In this document: positions 26,101 to 33,409 of the stretch, piece after piece
How the letters are laid out: every line of letters starts with the position of its first letter
Numbering within the stretch: position 1 is the first letter of the stretch
Source: JAAYAE01 sp963678395
GTDB lineage: Bacteria; Bacillota; Negativicutes; Acidaminococcales; Acidaminococcaceae
DNA length: 64,000 nt
Reading direction: 5' to 3'
NCBI GenBank assembly: GCA_963678395.1
Contig: OY782827.1
Coordinates: 496,001-560,000, forward strand
Made by a program: the position numbers and the translations under genes
The notes under the pieces: generated by a model
What the model was told of the DNA's origin: nothing
Seen by the model: only the letters and a program-made list of their open reading frames with translations
Database searches by the model: none

Positions 26101-27413
26101 TTTTCAATAAAAATAGCTTTCATATCTTGACCGCCGATGTCTAATATGAAAGAGACTTTTGGATTTATTTTACGCGCAGCTAAATAATGGGCAATGGTTT
26201 CGATAATACCATTGTCTAATTTAAAAGCGGCTTTAATAAGGTCTTCGCCATAGCCGGTTGAACAACTGCCAACAATTTTTGGCTTAGCACCAAATTTTTG
26301 GCAAGTCAGGTTGAATTCTTCCAAACCTTTTTGCGCAGCGGCAATAGGATTGCCGTCATTGGGTGTGTAGTAGGAAAACAGGATTTTTTCATTATCGTCT
26401 GTTACTATAATTTTTGTGGTTGTGGAACCTGAGTCTATACCTATGTATGCGTGCCCAATATAATTTTCTAAACTAATTTGTTTAATATAGTCGCAATTTT
26501 TTTCAAGCTTCCATAAATTGTATTCTTCAGGGGAAGAAAATATGGGTAACAGGTTATTTTGGCTATGAAGATTTTTCAAAGAAGGGTCATTAAAAGCTGT
26601 TAGTATATTATTTAACTGTATTGTAGATTGTTCATTGTTCTGATAAAGAGCCGCACCCCAAGCTGGTATCAAATTAGCGTTTGGAGGCATGACAAAGTCA
26701 TTTTCATCAAGGTTTAAATAGTGGGCAAAAGCTTTGCGTAAAGAGGGTATAAATGTTAGGGGGCCACCGCATAGCAAAATTTTTGGAATTATTTTACAAC
26801 CGTGAGATAAGGTGGAGGTTGTTTGGACGGCTACTGCGTGAAAAATGGAAATGGCGATATCAGCCTTACTTACATTTTTGCTGAGCAAATTTTGAATGTC
26901 TGTCTTTGAAAATACACCGCAGCGTGAAGCTATGGAATAAGTATGCTCAGCTTTTTGTGCTAGGGCATCCATATCACTAATGTCTACACCTAAGAGAATT
27001 GACATTTGATCAATAAAAGCACCAGTACCGCCGGCGCAGTTGCCATTCATGCGCAAATCAGTAGTGCCATCTTTATGCAGGTAAACAATTTTGGCATCTT
27101 CTCCGCCGATATCAATTATTGTGGCTACAGATGGATATAGAGTTTTGACAAATTCAGTAGCAGCGATTACTTCTTGTACAAAGGGGAGCTGGTAACTTTC
27201 GGAAATACCCATGCCAACAGAACCTGTTACGTTGACATTTAGAGCGCAGTTACCTACCTGAGCTTTTAAATGCTCAAGAAATTTAGTAATGACCGGTAAT
27301 ATATTAGCTTGATGGCGTTCATATTTGGAAAAGATAAGCTCATTGCGGTCATTGATGGCAACTATTTTTGCTGTAGTAGAACCTATATCTAGGCCTATCC
27401 TATAACTATTCAT
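23199..27413 (-). CDS. Giant 2-hydroxyacyl-CoA dehydratase activase-like protein
   Basis: This 1404-residue protein starts at 27413 (MNSYRIGLDIGSTTAK), where AAGGA lies about 9 bases upstream. Two BadF/BcrA-type ATPase domains follow one another: residues 1-265 (IGLDIGSTTAK, DIGGEDAKI, NGNCAGGTGAF) and about 330-585 (YIGIDSGSTTTK, DIGGQDMKA, NEACSSGCGSF). Each has the ASKHA phosphate motifs and the cysteine that binds the shared [4Fe-4S] cluster. A Cys-rich zone (CSGCENNC) leads into a long C-terminal part resembling DUF2229 and dehydratase-like subunits. Short activases such as HgdC drive electrons into dehydratases with ATP. The fused form may activate its own C-terminal half, perhaps in the manner of double-cubane cluster proteins, but its substrate is unknown. 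It has its own promoter and a leader with a candidate attenuator. Confidence 0.9.
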   Translation of the reverse strand: MNSYRIGLDIGSTTAKIVAINDRNELIFSKYERHQANILPVITKFLEHLKAQVGNCALNVNVTGSVGMGISESYQLPFVQEVIAATEFVKTLYPSVATIIDIGGEDAKIVYLHKDGTTDLRMNGNCAGGTGAFIDQMSILLGVDISDMDALAQKAEHTYSIASRCGVFSKTDIQNLLSKNVSKADIAISIFHAVAVQTTSTLSHGCKIIPKILLCGGPLTFIPSLRKAFAHYLNLDENDFVMPPNANLIPAWGAALYQNNEQSTIQLNNILTAFNDPSLKNLHSQNNLLPIFSSPEEYNLWKLEKNCDYIKQISLENYIGHAYIGIDSGSTTTKIIVTDDNEKILFSYYTPNDGNPIAAAQKGLEEFNLTCQKFGAKPKIVGSCSTGYGEDLIKAAFKLDNGIIETIAHYLAARKINPKVSFILDIGGQDMKAIFIENNVLSRMEINEACSSGCGSFIETFAKSMNFSVEDFATAACLSKYPNDLGTRCTVFMNSKVKQVLREGASISDIAAGLSYSVIKNCLYKVLKLKSTKELGNEIVLQGGTMKNDSVVRTFEILTGVKVHRSNIPEIMGAYGCALYAKSAIGAEVNLETIIHTASYTTKIFQCSGCENNCYVNKYSFANGNTYFSGNKCEKTFSNNGDNCTKGENIYDDKYNYLFNRKNTTSTGAIIGLPRCLNMYENYPFWHKLFDACGLQVCLSDPSLFTNYEKGIHSIMSDNICFPAKLVHSHIYNLINKNVSRIFMPYVIYEKKEDEKQINSFNCPIVSGYSDVIKSVMDEDTQISIDAPVITFKNESLLKIQCLNYLSSLRINSSTANTAIKLALAAQREYEDNMKIRNQNIFANSQKNGHVAVLLAGRPYHADPLVQHKLSDFIASMGIDVLSEDIVRNDNNISIKNSFLVEQWAYINRILKAAQWVANQGNDVHFMQMTSFGCGPDAFLLDEVRGILACHGKTLTILKIDDVNNIGSLKLRVRSVVESIKFNGKQPLITQPFIKTANFTEEKKGYKIIAPFFTEFVSPLIPSFFKLTGYDIDILPKSDKMSVDCGLQYANNEVCYPATLVVGDIIKALKSGKYDCLKTAIAVTQTGGQCRASNYIGLIKRALVEAGFKQVPVISVSLDKTLRNQQTGFKINWLKIWHIAVTILLYSDCIAKFYYASVVREKSKGIANKLKDKYLELAKEYIQKNDSKGLLTLLSVAAKEFNTIISTDKHLPKVGIVGEIYLKFNSFAHKNVSKWMLDNNIEIVPPILTNFFMQSFVNRQVNKQTHLQKDHIPNFIAKAIYKKIDKQIQKVNELGKDFFYFMPFTNIFADAKNGSEIVNLAAQFGEGWLLPGEVITFAKQGINNVISLQPFGCIANHIVAKGIEKKIKTLYPQMNLLSLDFDSGVSDVNITNRLLLFAANIKKV

Positions 27414-27453
27414 AACACTTTTCCTTTTTGCGTTATATTTTTTATATATAAAA

Positions 27454-27480
27454 AGGCCACATACCAAATGTACGCGGCCT
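27454..27480 (-). terminator. Candidate attenuator in the leader of the activase gene
   Basis: On the minus strand an 11-bp stem (AGGCCGCGUAC, loop AUUUG, GUAUGUGGCCU, with two G-U pairs) is followed by UUUUU. It sits between the promoter (27546-27574) and the start codon (27413), not after a gene. An upstream GGCGGC segment could pair with the left arm, giving an alternative fold. Confidence 0.6.
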
Positions 27481-27545
27481 GATTTCTTGCTTTATTATAT
27501 GAAGGAGAGCCGCCAATACGACTTATAAATTGTTCTCACTTATAG

Positions 27546-27574
27546 ATTGTAGCTTTCAAAATATATTTTGTCAA
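27546..27574 (-). promoter_or_regulatory. Promoter of the activase gene
   Basis: On the minus strand there is perfect TTGACA, a 17-base spacer and TACAAT. The predicted start near 27539 gives a leader of about 125 bases. Confidence 0.8.
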
Positions 27575-27623
27575 ACGTTATCTAGAGTTTATTCTTATAT
27601 ATCTTCTTTTTTATCCTTGTGTA

Positions 27624-27632
27624 TGTTAAAAT
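27624..27632 (+). promoter_or_regulatory. Extended -10 promoter of the flippase-type gene
   Basis: TG-T-TAAAAT, about 32 bases before the start codon; the -35 region is weak. Confidence 0.5.
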
Positions 27633-27663
27633 TAAAGGTAAACTATTTCTAAGGTGGGTTGTA

Positions 27664-29283
27664 ATGGGCGAGAAAACGAATACTTCTATAGCAAATAATC
27701 ATAAATTTCTTAAAGGTACTATGATTTTGACTATTTCTAGCATCGTGGTTAAAGTTATTGGTGCTCTAAATTGGATTATATTGTCGCGGGTAATGGGTGG
27801 AGAAGGTATTGGACTATATCAAATGGGATTCCCCATTTATTTAATGGCAATAACTGTTTCTTCCGCAGGAATCCCAGTGGCTATTTCTATTATTACAGCA
27901 GAGAAGATTGCTAAACATGATTATGCAGGCGCAAAACGTGTTTTCAATGTCTCTCTGAGGCTTTTGTTTTGTACCGGATTAGTTTTTTCGGCCGCACTTT
28001 TGTTTGGTGCACAATGGTTGGTGGATCATCACTGGATTCGTGATGCTAGAGCGTATTACTCTATTATTGCTTTAGCTCCGGCTGTTTTTTTTGTTACCTT
28101 TTTATCAAGCTTCAGAGGTTATTTGCAAGGGTGGCAGATTATGACACCTACCGCGGCTTCAGAAATCACAGAACAATTAACAAGGGTTGTTACCATGATT
28201 GCCTTCGCCTATATGCTTATGCCTTATGGTTTATCATATGCGGCTGCTGGTGCCAGTATGGGAGCAGGAGTAGGAGCGTTTTGTGGACTTATTGTTTTAT
28301 GGTGGTTTTACCATCGGTTAAAAAAACAATTTCATTTGGAAAATGTTAAGCAAGCAGCTGACTCTGTAGTAGAACCGGCTAAAGCTATTATAAAACGTTT
28401 AGTATATTTAGCGTTACCGGTATCAATGTCTAGCCTTATGCTTCCCATTGTTTCAAATTTAGATTTGCTTATTGTGCCGGCACGATTAGAGGTAGCAGGT
28501 TTTAGTGTTTCGCAAGCCACAACCTTCTTTGGCTATTTAACTGGCATGGCGGTACCATTGGTTAATCTTTCCACTATTTTAACGGCCGCTTTGGCCATCA
28601 GTTTAGTACCAGCTATTTCAGAGTCTAGAGCTTTGGGAGACTTTTTTGGTATTAAAGAAAAAACTAAGACGGCTTTTCGCGTAACGGCAATCATTACGAT
28701 ACCTTGCAGCGTAGGACTTTTTGTTTTAGCGGATAAAGTTGCTGGCATGATTTATAACGCACCGGGAGCGGCTCCAGCTATTCAAACTATGAGCACGGCC
28801 ATCTTTTTGCTAGGAATTCATCAAGTAAGTACTGGAATATTACAGGGTATGGGTAAAACTACTATACCGGTTTTGAATATGATTCTTGCTGCAGTTGTTA
28901 AGGTGGCCTTGAATTGGACTTTGACAGCGCTTCCCTGGATGGGCATCAAAGGTGCAGCTTGGGCTACGGTAGCAGATATTGGAATTGCGGCCTTATTAAA
29001 CTTAGTTTTTATCTATAAGCATACAGGTTTTTCATTGCCGATTATAGGGGTTATTAAGACTATGGTGGCTGCTGCTGCCATGGGTGGTTCAGTACACTTA
29101 TTCTTGGGTGTTACTTCCGGCTGGGGTGCTTGGAATATTCTCGGTGGTATTATTCTTGCTGTACCTGTATATGGAATTTTATTGACCGTAATTGGTGGTT
29201 TGCAACGGGAAGATTTGGAAGAGGTACCTATTATAGGTGCAAAGATTTTAGCCTTAGGTAACCGTGTGGGACTATTTAAATAG
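27664..29283 (+). CDS. SpoVB/MurJ/Wzx-type polysaccharide or lipid-linked flippase
   Basis: This 539-residue integral membrane protein belongs to the MVF/MOP superfamily (SpoVB, MurJ, Wzx). About 14 hydrophobic segments are spread over the whole length, and it opens with FLKGTMILTISSIVVKVIGALNWIILSRVMGGEGIGLYQMG, close to the SpoVB/YtgP start. AAGGTGG lies 7 bases before the ATG at 27664, which is preferred over an upstream in-frame ATG. Members move undecaprenyl-linked sugars, including lipid II, to the outer face of the inner membrane. The next genes encode a (broken) M23 peptidoglycan hydrolase, which agrees with a role in the cell wall. Which substrate it moves cannot be told from sequence alone. 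Confidence 0.85.
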   Translation: MGEKTNTSIANNHKFLKGTMILTISSIVVKVIGALNWIILSRVMGGEGIGLYQMGFPIYLMAITVSSAGIPVAISIITAEKIAKHDYAGAKRVFNVSLRLLFCTGLVFSAALLFGAQWLVDHHWIRDARAYYSIIALAPAVFFVTFLSSFRGYLQGWQIMTPTAASEITEQLTRVVTMIAFAYMLMPYGLSYAAAGASMGAGVGAFCGLIVLWWFYHRLKKQFHLENVKQAADSVVEPAKAIIKRLVYLALPVSMSSLMLPIVSNLDLLIVPARLEVAGFSVSQATTFFGYLTGMAVPLVNLSTILTAALAISLVPAISESRALGDFFGIKEKTKTAFRVTAIITIPCSVGLFVLADKVAGMIYNAPGAAPAIQTMSTAIFLLGIHQVSTGILQGMGKTTIPVLNMILAAVVKVALNWTLTALPWMGIKGAAWATVADIGIAALLNLVFIYKHTGFSLPIIGVIKTMVAAAAMGGSVHLFLGVTSGWGAWNILGGIILAVPVYGILLTVIGGLQREDLEEVPIIGAKILALGNRVGLFK

Positions 29284-29344
29284 GGGACGCATAACGTCCC
29301 TATAATGTGATAAATTTGAGAAATTATAACGTATTTGTTTTAAG

Positions 29345-29372
29345 TTGGCAAAAAATGTGGGATAATTATACT
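29345..29372 (+). promoter_or_regulatory. Promoter of the M23 peptidase gene
   Basis: TTGGCA, a 16-base spacer and TATACT end about 30 bases before the start codon at 29404. Confidence 0.65.
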
Positions 29373-29403
29373 ACCGTAACCAGTGACTGGAGGGTCAGAA
29401 AAT

Positions 29404-30337
29404 ATGCAAGAGAATGAACCAAAAACAAGAAATGCATACCTTGCTTTTACCTGGAACCGTCCTGGTAAAGAAAGCAAGATTTTTAGTTTGAGTAAAAGTT
29501 TTGTAGCCGTGTTAGGTGTAGTTGCTATAATGTTTTTAGGAACAGTTGTTGTTGGAGCTGATCTTATTTATGAAGCCTATGGTGAGAAGAGCGAGTTAAT
29601 GGTGAGAAGAGCGAGTTAAATGTATATCGAGCACAATATGCTCAATATACTGAAAGATTACAAAAATTAACTGATGATAGTGCGCGTATGCAAAAAGAGT
29701 TAGCGCAAGTAGCTTTGTTAGAAGCCGCAGTATGAAAAACATTGGACAAAGACGGGGTGGCCGTCTCACGTGGAATATTGATAGAAAATCTCAAGAATTA
29801 GATTTGCTGGGTACCGGTGGTGGTGAAAGTGCTGTTGATAAGCTGGATATTTTGACAGTGCAGAATGAGATGATGGATAAACGTATTGCTTACAAACGTG
29901 AGAACCTTTCGAATATGCTAAAACAATTGTCTAACAAAGACGGTGGCTTTTTTAAGTGGCCCACTGACGGTGGAGAGATATCTTCTTTTTATGGATATAG
30001 AGTAGATCCTTTTGGTGGTAAGAGCGGGGATTTTCATCCGGGAATTGATATTGCTGCTGCATATGGAGCACCTGTTTTGGCCGCTAGGGCTGGAAAAGTG
30101 GAAATGGCACAATGGAATGGTGGTTATGGTAGATATGTTAAGCTTGATAATGGCAATGGCTACGAAACAGCGTATGGACACATGAGTGCTATTGCAGTTA
30201 GCGTGGGCCAAGAAGTTAAGCGTGGAGAGGTTATTGGCTTTGTTGGCAGTAGCGGAGTTAGCACTGGCCCTCATGTGCATTTCGAGATTTTAGAGGCTGG
30301 TCAAACAGTCAATCCTTTGCAATTTTTGCAAAAATAA
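29404..30337 (+). pseudogene. M23 peptidoglycan hydrolase, disrupted
   Basis: The gene starts at 29404 (GGAGGGT upstream) and encodes a cytosolic tail, one transmembrane helix (about residues 27-50), a coiled coil, and a C-terminal LytM/M23 zinc endopeptidase domain. Conserved zinc ligands are intact (FHPGIDIAA and GPHVHFEIL, with YGHM between). Three lesions break it. A 20-base exact tandem duplication at 29579-29618 shifts the frame. A TGA at 29733-29735 interrupts the coiled coil. A missing A near 29774 is needed to join DGVAVSRG to NIDRKSQELDLL. An ATG at 29732 could start a shortened 201-residue protein that keeps the whole M23 domain but has no membrane anchor or signal, so it would stay in the cytoplasm. 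A degraded gene is the simplest reading. Confidence 0.85.
29579..29618 (+). repeat. 20-base tandem duplication inside the M23 peptidase gene
   Basis: Two identical adjacent 20-base copies (29579-29598 and 29599-29618). Deleting one restores the reading GEKSELNVYRAQYAQYTERL in the coiled-coil region, so the duplication is the mutation. Confidence 0.92.
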
Positions 30338-30338
30338 T

Positions 30339-30366
30339 TAAAGGAGTCTCTTATGAGACTCCTTTA
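30339..30366 (+). terminator. Terminator of the M23 peptidase gene
   Basis: A 12-bp perfect stem (TAAAGGAGTCTC with its complement) and TTAT loop lie right after the stop codon. Confidence 0.85.
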
Positions 30367-30445
30367 ATTTAAGATATTGATCTTAGATTAAGGAAGATTT
30401 ATTGACAATACAATAAAAATCAATATTTTTGAAAGGATGAAAATT

Positions 30446-31462
30446 ATGGACATGAAAGAATTGCGACAACTGGGCAAGGAGAAATTTGGCAAGGCTTGCA
30501 GGATGTGCCCAATTTGTAATGGGCGTGCTTGTGCAGGTGAAATACCAGGTGCTGGTGGCGTTGGTACCGGTCAGGCGTTTCGCAATAATGTTAGTGCCTT
30601 GACTAATGTACAATTACGCCAACGTATTATTCATGATGTGCATACGCCGCCTACGGAGTTTAGGTTGTGGGGTAAAAACATGACAATTCCTATTTTAGCA
30701 GCTCCCATAGGGGGAATTGCTTTTAATTGGAATAACTATATTTCCGAAGACGAGTATGCCAAAGCTGTTATCATAGGTTGCAAAATAGCAGGAACATTAG
30801 GTATGGTAGGCGATGGTAAATTACCAGAAATTTATCAAGGTGGTTTAAATCATATCGCAGAAGCAGAAGGCTGGGGTATTCCTACTATTAAACCACGTCC
30901 TAATGAGCAAATTATTGCTTTGGCCAAGGAAGCAGAGAAAGTTGGGGCTTTGGCTATTGCCATTGATGTGGACGCGGCGGCTTTAATAAATATGACAGCG
31001 GCAGGACAAAAAGTTGGTCCTAAAAATTTTGAAGAATTAGTTGAACTAAAAGCCAATATAAAATTGCCTATTATAATTAAGGGCATTATGGATGTTCAAG
31101 ATGCTATTATGTGTTCACAAGCGGGTATTGATGCTATCGTCGTATCTAACCATGGGGGGCGTGTTTTAGACCATACACCGGGAACGGCAGAGGTTTTGCC
31201 GGGCATTGCTGACGCCGTTAAGGGGGAAATGACTATTTTTGTAGATGGCGGTATTCGTACTGGTTTTGATGTTTTAAAAATGTTAGCTTTAGGAGCTGAT
31301 GCAGTACTTGTTGGCAGGCCTGTAACTCAAGCAGGAGCTGGTGGGGCTGAAGGTATTGCTTGTCTTATGCAGCATTTGCGTTCTGAACTGGAAGCGGCCA
31401 TGATTATGACTGGGTGTCAGGATTTAGCAAGTGTTGGTGCCCAAGTACTTTACAAAAAATAA
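30446..31462 (+). CDS. FMN-dependent alpha-hydroxy-acid dehydrogenase/oxidase
   Basis: This 338-residue protein is a TIM-barrel flavoprotein of the lactate oxidase/glycolate oxidase family, which oxidises L-2-hydroxy acids to 2-oxo acids. Diagnostic blocks are ILAAPIGG, IKGIMDVQDA (the FMN-binding Lys), VVSNHGGRVLD (catalytic His and substrate Arg) and FVDGGIRTGFDVLKMLALGADAVLVGRP (phosphate binding). The N-terminus carries an extra cysteine cluster CRMCPICNGRAC (about residues 16-27), which is not in classical lactate oxidase and may bind an Fe-S cluster or metal. The start at 30446 is preferred because the ATG at 30437 overlaps the GAAAGGA ribosome-binding site. It is monocistronic. With larA at 44.9 kb the cell may interconvert and use lactate isomers, but the substrate is not proven. 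Confidence 0.88.
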   Translation: MDMKELRQLGKEKFGKACRMCPICNGRACAGEIPGAGGVGTGQAFRNNVSALTNVQLRQRIIHDVHTPPTEFRLWGKNMTIPILAAPIGGIAFNWNNYISEDEYAKAVIIGCKIAGTLGMVGDGKLPEIYQGGLNHIAEAEGWGIPTIKPRPNEQIIALAKEAEKVGALAIAIDVDAAALINMTAAGQKVGPKNFEELVELKANIKLPIIIKGIMDVQDAIMCSQAGIDAIVVSNHGGRVLDHTPGTAEVLPGIADAVKGEMTIFVDGGIRTGFDVLKMLALGADAVLVGRPVTQAGAGGAEGIACLMQHLRSELEAAMIMTGCQDLASVGAQVLYKK

Positions 31463-31500
31463 AGAAAGACGTCGGCCTTTATGGCCGACGTCTTTCTTTA
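31461..31500. terminator. Bidirectional terminator
   Basis: A 17-bp stem (AAAGAAAGACGTCGGCC with its complement) and 5-base loop lie between convergent genes. Confidence 0.92.
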
Positions 31501-31509
31501 TTTAATTAA

Positions 31510-31887
31510 TTAAGCTTTCCATAGACCATGCAAATTGCAATAAGCGTAAGCAGCGATTAATTTATCGCCGGCAACTAAGGCAAAAGTTGCTTCTGGTTTG
31601 TCACCAGGTTTCAAAGCATGACGTTGTACGCCATTTTCGGTTTGAATATATATCCATTGGATATAATGTTTTTCTTCCATAGGATGCGCTACACTGCCAA
31701 CTTTAACTACGACAGTATTTCCGCTTTGCTCAACAACAGGTAAATGTTTTTCTTTGGCGGCATCTACAGTATTAGGAACTAGTTCCGTCATATCTTCGCC
31801 ACAGCAAACTAAAGTACCACCACCATTGTTAATTAGTCCTACCAAGTTACCACAATGCTTACAGATAAAAAACTTTACAGCTTCCAT
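31510..31887 (-). CDS. dfx: Desulfoferrodoxin (superoxide reductase)
   Basis: This 125-residue two-domain desulfoferrodoxin reduces superoxide to hydrogen peroxide in anaerobes. The N-terminal desulforedoxin domain has the FeS4 cysteines at 9, 12, 28 and 29 (CKHC and CC), and the C-terminal neelaredoxin domain has the His4Cys iron site (AHPMEEKHYIQWI and CNLHGLW). The start at 31887 is fixed by a perfect AAGGAGGA site 6 bases upstream. It is divergent from a thioredoxin-reductase-like gene, separated by 320 bases with inverted repeats, which suggests shared redox control. Electrons would normally come from rubredoxin, but no rubredoxin gene is in the window. Confidence 0.96.
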   Translation of the reverse strand: MEAVKFFICKHCGNLVGLINNGGGTLVCCGEDMTELVPNTVDAAKEKHLPVVEQSGNTVVVKVGSVAHPMEEKHYIQWIYIQTENGVQRHALKPGDKPEATFALVAGDKLIAAYAYCNLHGLWKA

Positions 31888-31944
31888 GTTAATCCTCCTT
31901 CGCATTAAATAAAAATTTTGAGTTGCTTTATTAATAAGCATAAA

Positions 31945-31972
31945 ATCATAGAGACCTTATGGATATTGTTAA
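31945..31972 (-). promoter_or_regulatory. Candidate promoter of dfx
   Basis: On the minus strand there is TTAACA, a 16-base spacer and TATGAT. It partly overlaps an imperfect inverted repeat (TATTGTT ... AACAATA) that could bind a regulator. Confidence 0.45.
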
Positions 31973-32073
31973 TATTCATGAAAACAATAACCCTATTGCA
32001 GATTTACTTCGATATGAGTTGTCAAAAACCCTTTATTTAAAATAAATTTTGACAATTTTCAATAACAATAATA

Positions 32074-32089
32074 ACTATTAATTAATAGT
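32074..32089. repeat. 16-base perfect palindrome in the dfx/thioredoxin-reductase intergenic region
   Basis: ACTATTAATTAATAGT, a perfect inverted repeat between divergent redox genes; an operator is possible. In the rest of the 31888-32208 gap only A/T-rich sequence and promoter-like elements are seen, including two overlapping TATAAT-like boxes at 32170-32181. Confidence 0.5.
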
Positions 32090-32208
32090 ATATCAACGTT
32101 AGTCGCAAATGTAAAGATATATAATAAATTATCATGTTTTTAAGCAAAGCAAATAATTACTATCTGTAGTATAATTATAATATAAGTAAAAAGGATGAGG
32201 TGAAGGAT

Positions 32209-33066
32209 ATGTTTGATGTAGCAATTATAGGTGGAGGCCCTGCCGGGCTATCGGCTGCGGTAACGGCTTCTGTAAGGAACAAGAAGGTAGCAATATTTGA
32301 CTCTAGTGATTTTAGCCTTCATTTGCGCAAGGCCTCAAAGGTTTATAATTATTTGGGCTTGCCGGATATTTCAGGGGAAGAGCTGATGAATAAGTTTGTA
32401 GAACATGCTATGAGTTTTACTCCGGAAGTTATAAAAAATAAAGTTATAGGAATTACACAAGGCGAAGAGTCTTTTACTATAGGGACTGCTGGGGATATTT
32501 ATGAAGCGAAGACAATTATTTTAGCCATGGGGGTTTCGCATTCAGATACCATGAATGGTGAAAGAGACTTTTTGGGTAAGGGGGTTAGCTATTGTGCTAC
32601 TTGCGACGGCTATTTTTATAAAGGGAAAGTTGTCGCTGCAGTATCTACAGTTCCCTCTGCTTTGGAGGAAGTGGAGTATTTGGCAGAGATTTGTTCTGAA
32701 GTAAAGTTTTTGCCACTTTATAAATTAACACAAGTACCAAAACATCATAATATTACTGTGGTTTCAGACAAACCTACAGGTATTACAGGTACTGAGCGCG
32801 TTACGGGGTTGTCTACAACGGGAGATTATCTACCGGTACAGGGCGTATTCATTTTTCGCGAAACAGACCCCATTGAAAATTTGCTGCCTGATTTACAGCT
32901 AAGAGGGAAATCAATTTTGGTTGATGAGCAAATGAGTACAAATATTGAGGGGATATTTGCTGCCGGTGATTGTACCGGGCAGCCTTATCAAATTAGCAGG
33001 GCAACAGGACAAGGCTTAACGGCAGCGTGGAGTGCTGTTAGTTATTTAGCCAAGAAAGCTAAGTAA
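32209..33066 (+). CDS. Thioredoxin-reductase-like flavoprotein lacking NADPH motifs (FFTR-like)
   Basis: This 285-residue protein has the thioredoxin reductase plan: FAD motif IIGGGPAGLSAA (6-17), redox disulfide CATC (129-132) and the C-terminal FAD motif GIFAAGDCTGQPYQISRATGQG. In the central domain, where NADPH enzymes have GGGxSA and HRRxxxR, it has VSTVPSALEEV and FLPLYKL. This loss is the known feature of ferredoxin-dependent flavin thioredoxin reductases (FFTR) of clostridia. It therefore probably takes electrons from ferredoxin or another donor rather than NADPH. GAGGTG lies 6 bases before the ATG; the GTG at 32200 is an alternative. No thioredoxin gene is next to it; its divergent partner is superoxide reductase, which suggests an oxidative-stress role. 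Confidence 0.85.
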   Translation: MFDVAIIGGGPAGLSAAVTASVRNKKVAIFDSSDFSLHLRKASKVYNYLGLPDISGEELMNKFVEHAMSFTPEVIKNKVIGITQGEESFTIGTAGDIYEAKTIILAMGVSHSDTMNGERDFLGKGVSYCATCDGYFYKGKVVAAVSTVPSALEEVEYLAEICSEVKFLPLYKLTQVPKHHNITVVSDKPTGITGTERVTGLSTTGDYLPVQGVFIFRETDPIENLLPDLQLRGKSILVDEQMSTNIEGIFAAGDCTGQPYQISRATGQGLTAAWSAVSYLAKKAK

Positions 33067-33132
33067 GCTAAGTTAGAATGTAATCTAGCTATAGTTTTAA
33101 AAACTAAGAGGGGTTTCTTTAATATTTTTTTC

Positions 33133-33161
33133 TTGCTAAATCTTAATTTACTAGGTATAAT
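33133..33161 (+). promoter_or_regulatory. Promoter of the glycine cleavage operon
   Basis: TTGCTA, a 17-base spacer and a perfect TATAAT lie about 35 bases before the glycine aptamer. Confidence 0.75.
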
Positions 33162-33195
33162 GACTTTGTAATGACAACTAAATATGGTGGGATGA

Positions 33196-33296
33196 TGGTT
33201 GAAAGAGAGACTGCTTAAATGTGGCGCCGAAGGGGCAAGTTACTTTGTAAAAACTCTCAGGCAAAAGAATTTCGACTGGACTAACCTCTGGGAGTA
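33196..33296 (+). ncRNA. Glycine riboswitch
   Basis: The region has the conserved glycine aptamer pieces in order: GAGAGACUG, GCGCCGAAGGGGCAAG, then ACUCUCAGGCAAAAG and a closing CUCUGGGAGU. Only one clear aptamer is seen, followed by the terminator at 33340-33382. The upstream GAGAGA can also pair with UCUCUC at about 33327, which could make the glycine-dependent switch. It precedes gcvT, the most common position, and is expected to turn the operon on when glycine is abundant. Confidence 0.93.
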
Positions 33297-33339
33297 AAAT
33301 AATTCGTAACAAAGTAGTTATTAATTCTCTCATATGCAC

Positions 33340-33382
33340 ACAGAGACAAAGAAGTGGATACTTCATGTCTCTGTTTCTTTTT
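33340..33382 (+). terminator. Riboswitch expression-platform terminator
   Basis: ACAGAGACA ... TGTCTCTGT with an inner GAAGT/ACTTC stem is followed by TTTCTTTTT. It lies between the glycine aptamer and gcvT and should be prevented from forming when glycine is bound. Confidence 0.85.
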
Positions 33383-33409
33383 ATCTAAAAATATTAGGGG
33401 GGCTATGAA

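Noticed and set aside
32165..32190. PerR box before the thioredoxin-reductase-like gene
   Set aside because: TATAATTATAATATAA only matches half of the PerR palindrome, and overlaps simple promoter-like A/T sequence.
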